Of a stretch of DNA of 64,000 nt, positions 28,231 through 37,780 are shown one piece after another. Positions within the stretch are counted from its first letter, which is position 1. Each line of letters opens with the position of its first letter. Source of the DNA: CAVVVS01 sp963751355 (GTDB lineage Bacteria > Bacteroidota > Ignavibacteria > Ignavibacteriales > Ignavibacteriaceae); NCBI GenBank assembly GCA_963751355.1, contig CAVVVS010000091.1:11017-75016 (forward strand), in the 5' to 3' direction. The notes beneath the pieces are model-generated. The model was not told where the DNA came from. It saw only the letters and a program-made list of their open reading frames with translations, and made no database searches. The position numbers were made by a program, and so were the translations under genes.

Positions 28231-30402
28231 ATGAAACTTAAACTATCAATAATATTGTTTATAATAATCAGCGTTGAATCTGCATTCGCGCAGGACTACA
28301 GTATAACCGGAACCGTGACGGATTCTAGTAACAACCCTCTAGCGGGAGTAAATATAATATTACTTAATACGGGATACGGTGCTGCTACAAATTCCATTGG
28401 TAAGTACGAAATAAAAAAATTAAAACCAGGGAGATACACAATTGAATTTTCAATGGTGGGTTATGAAAGCATTATTTTCCCCGGAAAAGTTATAAAAAAT
28501 CAATCGATATTGCTCAACGTAGTAATGAAAGAAAAAGCTGTTCAATCCGAACCGGTTGTAGTAACGGCAGGTAAATATGAACAGAAAGTTTCCGACCTTC
28601 CGGTGAGTGCGAATGTTATTCCGGCAGAGATGTTCGCTCAGAAAGATATAACTGATTTAAGAGATGCCATGCGTTACGTACCGGGTGTCTCAATGGTTGA
28701 TGATCAAATTAGCATAAGGGGCTCCAGCGGGTACAGCAGAGGAGCAGGTACAAGAGTTTTGTTGGAACTAGACGGCATTCCTTACTATACAGGCGATACC
28801 GGTGAAATAATCTGGGAAATAATCCCTGTTTCGGAAATTGCAAGAGTTGAAGTTATAAAGGGTGCTGCCAGCGCTCTGTATGGCTCATCGGCTATAGGGG
28901 GAGTAGTTAATGTAATAACAAAACATATTGGTGAAAAATCACGAACTTATATAAAAACCGGAATTGGTTTTTACGGTAATCCTGCTTATACTGAGTGGAA
29001 ATGGTCAAATGAAACCAGAACATTTACACAATTGACCGCAGTTCATTCCGGGAGAATCGGCAATTTTGGATTCACTTTATCTCTGACCAGGCTTCATAAT
29101 ATGGGGTATAAACAAAGCGGATTTTATACAAGATATATCGGATATGTTAAAGGGAACTATAATTTTTCGCCAACTTCTTCATTGATGTTTTTTGCAAACT
29201 CATTAAATAAAGATGGCGGAAATTTTCTTTACTGGAAAGATTCACGTCATGCTCTCGTTCCTCCTGATGCCGATTTAGGACAGAGGGTAATTTCTAACAG
29301 ATATATGATTGGAACAATCTATAAAAATGTTCTATCAAACGATTATTTCCTTAACGTTAAGGCAAGTTTCTATGGAAACAATTGGAAAGATCAAACAGCC
29401 TCTCATAATTCCTCCATTAGCGATATTTTCAGAGGAGAAGTTCAAATCAATAAAACTTTTGGTGATAATTTAATCATTGTCTCAGGTGCCGAAGCGACAA
29501 CATCTCAAGTTACTTCCAATATTTTCGGCAATCCTACCGCATTTGGATTCGGTATTTATACGCAAGCCGATTATAAAGTTCAAACTTCTCTGAAGCTATC
29601 GGCGGGTACAAGATATGATTATACCAAATTGAATAATTCCAGGGGACTAAGTGCTTTTTCGCCTAAGTTTGGAATCAATTACAGAGTTACCAATAAATTG
29701 ATTTTAAGGTATTCTTTCGGCACGGGATTCAGGGCGCCGACTCTTGCTGAGGCTTTTACTTCCACTTCAGCAAGCGGTATAACAATTAAACCAAACCCTT
29801 CACTCAAACCTGAACATAATTGGACATTGGAGTTCGGCGCCAACTACCAGCTATTTGATTTTGTAAATCTTGATGTAGCAATTTTTCAAAATGAATTTTA
29901 TGATTTTATTGAACCGGGCGTTGATTTAACGGATGGTTTATTCCATTTTGATAACGTTACAAGAGCAAGAATTCAAGGTTTTGAATTTGATATTAATTCA
30001 GGTTTATTGAATAACAAGTTGCAACTATCAATAAACTACGCTTATCTGTGGGCACGCGATCTAACTTTGAATAAACCATTAAAATATCGCCCGAGGAATT
30101 CCGTTACAACAAGATTGGATTATTATTTTGCCGGCTTTGATTTTGGCGCTGATTTTAGATACTGGAGCAAAGTTGAACAAATGGATTTCGAACTGGTAAA
30201 TTTAGGAATCGTTAAAGACGGCAGAGAAAGAGTTGCTGCATATATTCTTGATTTAAGAGCTGGGTATAATTTAAATCATTTCGGCATCCCAGCACAAATT
30301 CATTTTAATATTAATAATGTACTGAACTACAACTACGTTGAACTAATCGGGAATCTAGCTCCGATAAGAAATTATTCTTTAAGCACAGAGTTTTTATTTT
30401 AA
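28231..30402 (+). CDS. TonB-dependent outer-membrane receptor
   Basis: The 723-residue protein has a signal peptide, a carboxypeptidase-regulatory-like domain (about 24-105, ITGTVTDSSNNPLAGVNIIL), a plug domain (about 115-235, SVMKEKAVQSEPVVVTAGKY region and VEVIKGAASALYGSSAIGGV) and a barrel ending in SLSTEFLF, with a terminal aromatic residue. Such receptors import siderophores, cobalamin or glycans with energy from TonB. The ligand is unclear. I saw no cobalamin riboswitch upstream and no SusD gene nearby. Confidence 0.9.
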   Translation: MKLKLSIILFIIISVESAFAQDYSITGTVTDSSNNPLAGVNIILLNTGYGAATNSIGKYEIKKLKPGRYTIEFSMVGYESIIFPGKVIKNQSILLNVVMKEKAVQSEPVVVTAGKYEQKVSDLPVSANVIPAEMFAQKDITDLRDAMRYVPGVSMVDDQISIRGSSGYSRGAGTRVLLELDGIPYYTGDTGEIIWEIIPVSEIARVEVIKGAASALYGSSAIGGVVNVITKHIGEKSRTYIKTGIGFYGNPAYTEWKWSNETRTFTQLTAVHSGRIGNFGFTLSLTRLHNMGYKQSGFYTRYIGYVKGNYNFSPTSSLMFFANSLNKDGGNFLYWKDSRHALVPPDADLGQRVISNRYMIGTIYKNVLSNDYFLNVKASFYGNNWKDQTASHNSSISDIFRGEVQINKTFGDNLIIVSGAEATTSQVTSNIFGNPTAFGFGIYTQADYKVQTSLKLSAGTRYDYTKLNNSRGLSAFSPKFGINYRVTNKLILRYSFGTGFRAPTLAEAFTSTSASGITIKPNPSLKPEHNWTLEFGANYQLFDFVNLDVAIFQNEFYDFIEPGVDLTDGLFHFDNVTRARIQGFEFDINSGLLNNKLQLSINYAYLWARDLTLNKPLKYRPRNSVTTRLDYYFAGFDFGADFRYWSKVEQMDFELVNLGIVKDGRERVAAYILDLRAGYNLNHFGIPAQIHFNINNVLNYNYVELIGNLAPIRNYSLSTEFLF

Positions 30403-30477
30403 CTTCTAAATTGATAATTTTAACACCACGATAGTTTTATAAATTATACAAAGAGAACAGGGGAGAGGAAAATCCAT

Positions 30478-31839
30478 ATGTTTATAGATACACATGCTCA
30501 TTTGTTTTATCCTAATTTCGAAGAGGATGTAGATGAAGTAATTCAGAGGGCAAAAGAATCCGGGGTAGAGTATATCATTGTTCCGGCAACCGATCTGGAA
30601 ACAGCAACTAAAACGATTGAGCTTGCTGATAAATACGATTTCATCTACGGTGCAGTTGGAGTGCATCCTCACGAGACAAAAGAATGGGATAATTCATGGA
30701 TAGAGAAAATTGAAGCATATTCCAATCACCCCAAGATTGTTGCGATAGGTGAAATTGGTTTGGACTATCACTATGATTTCTCCCCCAAGGAAAAACAAAT
30801 AGAAGCATTTAAAGCTCAGATTGAATTAGCATTAAAACAAAATCTTCCCATAATTGTGCATAACCGTGAATCGGATGAAGATATGATGAATATTATCCGT
30901 GAATACTGCGGCAGTGGACTGAAGGCGCAATTTCACTGCTTTAGCGGTTCTCTCGAAAATGCGAGGGATTTAATAAGTATGAAACATTTTGTCTCTTTTA
31001 CCGGAAATATTACTTTTAAAAATTCCGATTCTCTCCGGGATGTTGTGTCAAAACTCAGTCTCGAAAGCATTATGATTGAAACCGATTCGCCGTTCATGAC
31101 GCCTGAACCTTACAGGGGAAAACGAAATGAACCGTCGTATGTAAAATATGTCGCTGAACAATTAGCCGAAGAACATCATCTGGAGACGGAAGATGTAGCC
31201 AGAGTTACTTCTTATAATGTCTTCAAAATGTTCGGTATAGGATCGAAACCTTCAACAAGTTATACTTATAAAATAGGCAATTCACTTTATATAAACGTTA
31301 CTAATCGGTGTAATGCACATTGTGCCTTTTGTGAAGGGAAAGGGGAAGCGGTAATAAGCGGATACAATTTAAAAATGAGTAAAAGCGAAGAGCCGGATGT
31401 TGACACTTATATTAATGAAATCGGGAATCCGACTCAATATAACGAAATTGTTTTCTGCGGTTATGGCGAGCCGACTTTAAGATGGGATGTAGTTAAAACC
31501 ATTGCAAGGTTTGTTAAAATTAATGGCGGCAAAACCAGGTTGATAACTAATGGGCACGGTAATTTGATCAATAAAAGAAATATTATTCCCGAAATGCAGG
31601 GTGTAATAGACGAAGTCTCTATCAGCATTAATAGTGTGGATCCCAAACAATATTCCAGGCTGATGGGTCTTGAAACAAGATATTTTAACGAGGTGATAAA
31701 CTTTGCTAAAGGTAGCAAAAGTTATGTGAAGAGGGTTGTCATGTCTGTAGTTGTTATGGATGAAATTGATGTTGAAAGAGCAAAGAGAACCGTTGAAGAA
31801 AAAATAGGAGTTGAATTTAGAGAGAGAGCTTATTTTTAA
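30478..31839 (+). CDS. TatD family hydrolase fused to a radical SAM domain
   Basis: The 453-residue protein joins two enzymes. Residues 1-255 are a TatD metal-dependent DNase-like domain with THAHL, GEIGLDYHYDFSP, VHNRES, FHCFSG and ETDSPFMTP, which supply the metal ligands. Residues about 260-453 are a radical SAM domain with the cluster motif NRCNAHCAFC (CxxxCxxC) and FCGYGEPTLRWDVV. It matches the TatD-linked radical SAM family as I know it, normally a separate neighbour or a fusion. The product of the radical SAM half is unknown. The start ATG follows GGGGAGAGG. Confidence 0.9.
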   Translation: MFIDTHAHLFYPNFEEDVDEVIQRAKESGVEYIIVPATDLETATKTIELADKYDFIYGAVGVHPHETKEWDNSWIEKIEAYSNHPKIVAIGEIGLDYHYDFSPKEKQIEAFKAQIELALKQNLPIIVHNRESDEDMMNIIREYCGSGLKAQFHCFSGSLENARDLISMKHFVSFTGNITFKNSDSLRDVVSKLSLESIMIETDSPFMTPEPYRGKRNEPSYVKYVAEQLAEEHHLETEDVARVTSYNVFKMFGIGSKPSTSYTYKIGNSLYINVTNRCNAHCAFCEGKGEAVISGYNLKMSKSEEPDVDTYINEIGNPTQYNEIVFCGYGEPTLRWDVVKTIARFVKINGGKTRLITNGHGNLINKRNIIPEMQGVIDEVSISINSVDPKQYSRLMGLETRYFNEVINFAKGSKSYVKRVVMSVVVMDEIDVERAKRTVEEKIGVEFRERAYF

Positions 31840-31995
31840 TTTTCTCTAATCCTATTTGAGGGAGGTTCATTTGAGAAAAATGTAACAAAAGACTTATCAA
31901 TTGATCTGAATATATCTCAATTATTAACATTTTATTTTTCCTTTTTAAATCAAAGTACAAAAATCTAATTCATAATAATCGCCGGTTATGTTCGT

Positions 31996-33429
31996 ATGAC
32001 AAAAAAAATATTACTTATACTTTCACTTTTTACTTTTAGTATATATTCTCAATCCGATTCGAAGCAAATCAAATCTCAAATAGATACCGTGCTGGCAAAT
32101 CAATTTTTCGATTCTACTACAATGGGAATTGATGTTTATGATTTAACCTCGAAACAGGTAATTTATCACAGGGATGAAAATAAGCTTTTAAATCCTGCAT
32201 CTAATATGAAAATACTTACAACCGCTGCTGGGCTAGTTTTTTTGGGACCAAATTATTCTTTTACTACTTCTTTGTATTATACGGGAAAAATTATAAACGG
32301 AACCTTGTACGGTGATCTCTATGCTGTCGGCGGCTGTGATCCGGATTTTACTACCCGGGATATCGATTCTTTAGTTTCAGTAATTAAATCTTCCGGAATT
32401 AAAGAAATCACCGGCAAAATTTACGGCGATGTTTCCATGATAGATTCGTTGTTTTGGGGAAAGGGCTGGATGTGGGATGATGATCCTTCGACTGATGCGC
32501 CTTATTTAACTCCTCTCGATATAAATAAGAATTCAATCGGAATAATAGTCAAACATACAAAGTTAGGAGAAAATCCATCGATTCAACTCGTACCGGAAAC
32601 TAATTATGTTACGATAGAAAACAATGCAGTTAGCGTACCTGCTGATAGTCCAAATACATTAACAGTGACAAGAGATTGGATTAACAGAGAGAATAAAATT
32701 TTAATAAAAGGCAATCTTCCTTACAAAGTAATACCAGACTCCTTACAGGATACTTCACATGTAAATGTTTATCGTCCGGAGCTTTACTTTTTAACCCTGC
32801 TTAAGGAACATTTTGAAGATAGGGGAGTAGAGTTCGATGGAATAATTGATACGGCGGAAAAGCCTTACAGCGCAATTAATCTTTTTAATTATAAGAGACC
32901 TTATGACAGCGTAATTGTAAATCTTAACAAGGTAAGTTATAATCTCGGTGCCGAGATGACGTTGTATGCCATGTCGGCTAAATATTTCGGCAAACGCACT
33001 TCATCAAGAAACGGTGAAAAATTGACTGACAGTTTACTCACGTTAGCAGGCTTAAATCCTAAATCCTACACTCTTGCCGACGGATCAGGTGTTTCCCGGT
33101 ACGATTTAATTTCTGCACGGGCGGTTCTTTCGGTACTTAAATATATTTATTATGAAAAACCGGATTTATTTAAAATATTATACAAATCTTTTCCCATTGC
33201 CGGAGTTGACGGAACTTTAAAATCCCGTATGAAAAACACACCTGCTCAGGGAAATGTACATGCAAAAACCGGTACCTTGAGTGGAGTATGTGCGTTGTCA
33301 GGTTATTTAACAGCAAAGAACGGGCATCTGATAGCTTTTTCCATGATAACAGAAAATTATGCCTGTCGCGCCAAAAAAGGCAGAAATTTTCAGGACGAAA
33401 TTTGTAATGTTTTAGTGAATTATAATTGA
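31996..33429 (+). CDS. dacB: D-alanyl-D-alanine carboxypeptidase/endopeptidase (PBP4 type, S13)
   Basis: The 477-residue periplasmic protein trims or cuts peptidoglycan cross-links. It has a signal peptide (ILLILSLFTFSIYSQ), the SxxK motif in NPASNMKILTTAAGL, the SxN motif in KVSYNLGAEM and the KTG motif in HAKTGTLSGVCALSGYL. The large insert between SxxK and SxN is typical of PBP4. It lies about 160 bases after the TatD fusion gene and may have its own promoter. Confidence 0.92.
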   Translation: MTKKILLILSLFTFSIYSQSDSKQIKSQIDTVLANQFFDSTTMGIDVYDLTSKQVIYHRDENKLLNPASNMKILTTAAGLVFLGPNYSFTTSLYYTGKIINGTLYGDLYAVGGCDPDFTTRDIDSLVSVIKSSGIKEITGKIYGDVSMIDSLFWGKGWMWDDDPSTDAPYLTPLDINKNSIGIIVKHTKLGENPSIQLVPETNYVTIENNAVSVPADSPNTLTVTRDWINRENKILIKGNLPYKVIPDSLQDTSHVNVYRPELYFLTLLKEHFEDRGVEFDGIIDTAEKPYSAINLFNYKRPYDSVIVNLNKVSYNLGAEMTLYAMSAKYFGKRTSSRNGEKLTDSLLTLAGLNPKSYTLADGSGVSRYDLISARAVLSVLKYIYYEKPDLFKILYKSFPIAGVDGTLKSRMKNTPAQGNVHAKTGTLSGVCALSGYLTAKNGHLIAFSMITENYACRAKKGRNFQDEICNVLVNYN

Positions 33430-33586
33430 ATTTTTCCGGTTGTTTTTGAATGCTACTTTATCTAATAAAAATATAGAATTTTATACAAATCCCCTTTATA
33501 CTTAAATCCTTACGGATTAATAATATATTTGGACAAAAAAATAAACTAAATTATTCTTGCTATCATCAATAGGAAATATTTTAATC

Positions 33587-34585
33587 ATGTCGAAAAAATT
33601 TGTTGTCTCAATTATCCTTCCCGGAATTCTCTTTATATTTCTATTAAGTTCCTGTGGAAAGGAACCTGGTAAAGAAGTAAAACCTCTTTATCAATTGGAA
33701 AAGAATTATAACATTCCAAAGTTTGATGCCGATAATGCTTATAAACAAGTAGAAGCCCAGGTTAAATTCGGACCGAGGAATCCGAATTCTGCGGGTCATG
33801 CGGAATGTTTGGCTTATCTGGAAAATCACCTGAAACCGTATGCCGATACTCTTGTACTGCAGCCTTTTACTTATCCTGGTTATGATGGAGAGACTCTTCA
33901 GTTGACTAACCTTGTTGCGAAATTTAATCCTAATGCAAAAAACAGAATTATATTTTGTGCACATTGGGATACCCGTCCGAGAGCGGAACATGCAAAAATT
34001 CCTGCCGACACAAACAAACCTATCCTTGGCGCTAATGACGGTGCAAGCGGAGTGGGAGTACTGTTGGAATTTGCCCGGCTGTTAAAGCAGCACAAAGTTA
34101 ATTACGGAATTGACCTGGTATTCTTTGACGGGGAAGATTATGGTAAAGAAAATGATTTGAACAATTTTTGTCTGGGTTCAAAATATTTTGCAGCAAATTA
34201 CAAACTTAATGAGGCACCTGCTTTCAGTGTTTTGCTCGATATGGTAGGAGACAAACAGGCAGTATTTCCTCAAGAACCATATTCATTGCAATATGCTCCG
34301 GATGTTGTAAATATGATTTGGAGTATAGCTGCTCAATTAAATGCAACTGATTTTTCGGACAGGCAATCAGAAGCAATTTATGATGATCATATCCCGCTTA
34401 ATCAAGCCGGTTTGTCTACAATCGATATAATTGATTCCGGACTTATAGGTGATCGCTCTCCAATAAAAAGAAGAAACTACTGGCATTCGGAACACGATAC
34501 TATGGAAAACATTAGTAAAGAGACGTTACAGCAAGTGGGGAATGTTTTAACCTATTTGATTTATTCGATACAATTTAACAGTTGA
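33587..34585 (+). CDS. M28 family peptidase / glutaminyl cyclase-like lipoprotein
   Basis: The protein has about 332 residues from the chosen ATG, which is preceded by AGGA and followed by a lipoprotein signal with LLSSC. The open frame reaches a TTG 30 bases upstream without a better ribosome-binding site. Zinc-site motifs of M28 are visible: CAHWDTRP, GANDGASGVGVLLEFARLL, FFDGEDYG and the late DDHIPLNQAGL. The pattern resembles bacterial glutaminyl cyclases, which make N-terminal pyroglutamate, as much as aminopeptidases. Which activity it has cannot be told from sequence alone. Confidence 0.85.
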   Translation: MSKKFVVSIILPGILFIFLLSSCGKEPGKEVKPLYQLEKNYNIPKFDADNAYKQVEAQVKFGPRNPNSAGHAECLAYLENHLKPYADTLVLQPFTYPGYDGETLQLTNLVAKFNPNAKNRIIFCAHWDTRPRAEHAKIPADTNKPILGANDGASGVGVLLEFARLLKQHKVNYGIDLVFFDGEDYGKENDLNNFCLGSKYFAANYKLNEAPAFSVLLDMVGDKQAVFPQEPYSLQYAPDVVNMIWSIAAQLNATDFSDRQSEAIYDDHIPLNQAGLSTIDIIDSGLIGDRSPIKRRNYWHSEHDTMENISKETLQQVGNVLTYLIYSIQFNS

Positions 34586-34773
34586 TAAATTTATAAGCAG
34601 TAATTATCCTATAATAAATAATGATTTTGCATTTTCTAACACTTGCTCTTAATATTTAATCTTGCTTCTAATCATTCTTAAATTGGGGAAATAGAGATGA
34701 AGATTAAGAACTTAGATTATGGAATATGAATTTACAAGTATTATTTGATCCCGGGAATTATGAGAAAAAATAA

Positions 34774-35622
34774 ATGAAAAAGTATAAAGAATTTTTAATA
34801 ACTGCTGAACCTTTCATCCCGGATGTCATCTGCGGAATATTATGGGATCTTAATATCTCCGGTATAAATGAAGAAGAGAAATATTTAAGGGTTTATGCCG
34901 GTGAGGATAGCGACACTTCATTTGAGGAAATAAAAAAGCAACTGGAAAAGCTAGTAACTCAAAGATTGCTCATTAATTTTAATATCGAACAAAATATTAT
35001 TGAAGATAAGAATTGGAATGAAGAATGGGAAAAAAGTCTAAAAATTATTGAAATCTCGGATAATCTTGTAATCAAACCCACTTTCAGGGAGTATGTACCC
35101 AAACCCGGGCAGGCAGTAATCATAATTGATCCTAAAATGTCTTTTGGCACGGGTGAGCATCAAACCACTAAACTAGTGCTTCAATTTCTGGAAAAATATG
35201 TTCAGCAGGAAGACAGAGTATTGGATATCGGTTCCGGCACAGGAGTGCTTTCAATTACTTCCGTGGTGTTAGGAGCAGCATTTGCAGTTGCTGTAGATAA
35301 TAACGAGTGGTGTTCGCTCAACGGGAAAGAAAATTGTGAATTAAATTCGGTTACGCGCAAAGTGGATGTACGTTTAGGTGAAATAAAAGATGTTGTAGAA
35401 AAAGATTTTGATCTCGTTCTTGCCAACATTAAAAAAAATATTTTGCTTGAAATTGCGGAGGATATTAAAACAAGAATAAAAAACGGCGGATTTATCATAC
35501 TTTCTGGTCTGCTTATTTCTGATGAAGATGATATAAAAAGACTATATTCCGGTTTCGGATTTAGATTTGTGGAAATGAAAAAAATGGATGAATGGATCTC
35601 AATGATTTTTCAAAAAGTATAA
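34774..35622 (+). CDS. prmA: Ribosomal protein L11 methyltransferase
   Basis: PrmA trimethylates lysines and the N-terminus of ribosomal protein L11. The 282-residue protein has the N-terminal substrate domain and the SAM fold with DPKMSFGTGEHQTTKLVLQF, VLDIGSGTGVLSITSVVLGA, VDNNEWC and LVLANIKKNILLEI, which corresponds to the N-I/P catalytic loop. The length is typical. It is transcribed alone. Confidence 0.94.
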   Translation: MKKYKEFLITAEPFIPDVICGILWDLNISGINEEEKYLRVYAGEDSDTSFEEIKKQLEKLVTQRLLINFNIEQNIIEDKNWNEEWEKSLKIIEISDNLVIKPTFREYVPKPGQAVIIIDPKMSFGTGEHQTTKLVLQFLEKYVQQEDRVLDIGSGTGVLSITSVVLGAAFAVAVDNNEWCSLNGKENCELNSVTRKVDVRLGEIKDVVEKDFDLVLANIKKNILLEIAEDIKTRIKNGGFIILSGLLISDEDDIKRLYSGFGFRFVEMKKMDEWISMIFQKV

Positions 35623-35747
35623 AAATTAATGCTGAGAATATAAAAGCATATATTGCTTTCTTCCTCTATTATTATAAGTATTATTATTCATCAAGTGGTA
35701 CGAAAAGTTCAACGTTTTTAAGATTTGGTAATTTAATGTATTGTTTT

Positions 35748-35810
35748 CCTTAGCGTTTCTGAGCGAGCTTAGCAGTTTATCTTTTTTTACTGCCAAGCAC
35801 GCAAAAAATT
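35748..35810. repeat. Dispersed-repeat-like sequence with short inverted arms
   Basis: CCTTAGCG, CTTAGCAGT, a T7 run, then ACTGCCAAG and ACGCAAA form a hairpin-like unit. It resembles a short repeat of the 'CTTAGCGGTT...AACCGCCAAG' kind seen in many bacterial genomes. The flanking 227-base gap between prmA and the convergent amidohydrolase gene holds nothing else. Confidence 0.35.
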
Positions 35811-35849
35811 GTAATTATTTAGAAATATTATTTTTAGAATAATAATAGT

Positions 35850-37511
35850 TTAATCTCTCCTGTATATAATCTTCCCGTCAAAAATAGTCATATCAACATT
35901 TACATCTTTTATCTTTACCGGATCAATTGATAAAATATCATCACCGAGTACAACTAAATCCGCCAACTTGCCCGGCTCAATACTTCCCTTAACATTTTCT
36001 TCGAAAGCGGCGTATGCATTATTTATTGTATAACATTTTATTGCCTCTTCAACGGAAATTTTTTGGTCGGGAATCCAGCCATCCGGATTTTTATCATCTA
36101 GGGTTCTTCGTGTAACTGCGGAATAAATTCCGAGGAGTGGATTAACCGGTGCCACAGTCCAGTCGCTGCCGAAGCACAAAATAACACCATTATCTAAAAA
36201 TGATCTGAAAGGATACGCATCCTTAATCCTTTCAGGTCCTATCCTTTTTTCCGCCCATATTCCGTCGTCGATTAGATGATAAGGCTGCGCGGATGCGATC
36301 ACTCCAATTTTTGCAAAACGCGGTACATCCTGTTTTCTCACATGCTGCGCATGTTCAATACGAAATCTCCTGTTCCACTTTGGATTAGCCTTTTCTATTT
36401 TTTCATATAAATCAAGCATGTAAGCATTTGCCCTATCTCCGATTGCGTGTGTGGAAATTTGAAGTTTATGTTTGTCGGCATCCATCGCCCATTTTTCTAG
36501 ATCACCGTTAGTAATAATATCCATAGGTAAACCGTATGTAGTAGTATCCTGGTTATATTTTTCAAAAAACCAGGCAGTACTTGAACCGAGCGAACCATCT
36601 GCGAACGCTTTTAACGAACCTAATTTTAATTTGTCACTGCCGAAATTATACCGAATACCTGCATGAACAAGATTCTTATAACTTGCTATAGGAAGCCGTG
36701 TGTAAATTCTGCAGGTAAGCTTTCCTTCTTTCTCAATTCGTTGATAAGCTGTTAAATCGTTAGGATAAGTGATATCCTGTACACTTGTTATACCTAATTT
36801 CTTCACTTCCTCCAAAGCTACCAGTGCAGCTTTATAATAATCATCTTCGGAATTATCCGGAACAATGGAATATATAAGCTGCATGGCCTCATCTTTTAAT
36901 ATTCCTGTCGGTTCGCCGGTCTTTGGATCTTTAACAATTGTACCGCCATCGGGATTTTTCGTGTTTTTGGTTATGCCGGCTAATTTTAGTGCATACGAAT
37001 TTGCCAGTGCCATATGTCCGTCGAATCTATCAATAAATACAGGAGTATTTGCAGTAATAGGATCAATCATCTCTTTTGTAGGCAGCTCATTTAATTCCCA
37101 TGCTTCATGATCCCAATTACCGCCGGTGATCCATTGACCTTGATGAGATTCAACATATTTTCTTAAAATTTCTTTAAATTCCGATATTGATTTTGCGGGT
37201 CTTAAATCCAATCCCTGTAGATAAAATCCCCCACTGGTAAAATGCACATGATCATCGATAAAACCAGGCAGCATTAATTTTCCGCCCAAATCTATCACTT
37301 CCGTCTCTGTATCGATGTACGTTTTGGCATCCGTCATATTTCCAACGAAAACGATTTTATTCTCGATGACAATAACTGCTTCGGCTAACGGCTGCTTATC
37401 ATTAACCGTAAAAATTTTCCCGTTTATGAATGCCTTCTTATTTCCTTGCGAATGTAGTTGCATAGATAATACCACTATTAATAAACCGGTTATAAAAAAA
37501 TTTAACCCCAT
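35850..37511 (-). CDS. Exported amidohydrolase (YtcJ-like)
   Basis: The 553-residue protein has a signal peptide and the amidohydrolase superfamily barrel: LPGFIDDHVHFTSGG (HxH metal ligands), TGGNWDHEAW, LKAFADGSLGSSTAW, STHAIGDRAN, RIEHAQHV, and LCFGSDWTVAPVNPLLGIYS with the conserved Asp. This is the YtcJ-type metal-dependent hydrolase family, whose substrates are mostly unknown (amides, imides or cyclic ureas). It appears alone on its strand. Confidence 0.9.
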   Translation of the reverse strand: MGLNFFITGLLIVVLSMQLHSQGNKKAFINGKIFTVNDKQPLAEAVIVIENKIVFVGNMTDAKTYIDTETEVIDLGGKLMLPGFIDDHVHFTSGGFYLQGLDLRPAKSISEFKEILRKYVESHQGQWITGGNWDHEAWELNELPTKEMIDPITANTPVFIDRFDGHMALANSYALKLAGITKNTKNPDGGTIVKDPKTGEPTGILKDEAMQLIYSIVPDNSEDDYYKAALVALEEVKKLGITSVQDITYPNDLTAYQRIEKEGKLTCRIYTRLPIASYKNLVHAGIRYNFGSDKLKLGSLKAFADGSLGSSTAWFFEKYNQDTTTYGLPMDIITNGDLEKWAMDADKHKLQISTHAIGDRANAYMLDLYEKIEKANPKWNRRFRIEHAQHVRKQDVPRFAKIGVIASAQPYHLIDDGIWAEKRIGPERIKDAYPFRSFLDNGVILCFGSDWTVAPVNPLLGIYSAVTRRTLDDKNPDGWIPDQKISVEEAIKCYTINNAYAAFEENVKGSIEPGKLADLVVLGDDILSIDPVKIKDVNVDMTIFDGKIIYRRD

Positions 37512-37688
37512 TTTAATTTCCCCTTAAAATTAGCTTTAATAGAAGTTAATTGCCCATTAAAAACAATGTCGTTCTAAAAACATTACATAAGTTAATCATT
37601 AGTATTTAAATTCGGAACTCAAATCTCAATTCGAAAAAGAATTGATAAAAAAATTTTTTAGGAATAAAAATTTAATTAAATTGAAACC

Positions 37689-37745
37689 TAATTCGAAAAC
37701 AATTTTCCCGAGGGGTACTATAATCAAAATTTTAATTTCGAATTA
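37689..37745. promoter_or_regulatory. 10-bp inverted repeat upstream of bshB1
   Basis: TAATTCGAAA and TTTCGAATTA are perfect inverted copies 37 bases apart, ending 35 bases before the bshB1 ATG. A related AATTCGAAAAAG lies about 60 bases further upstream. The copies could be operator half-sites for bshB1 or the divergent amidohydrolase gene, or chance in AT-rich DNA. Confidence 0.3.
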
Positions 37746-37780
37746 GAACAAAAGTATTTTATCAAAAAATAATCTATCCT

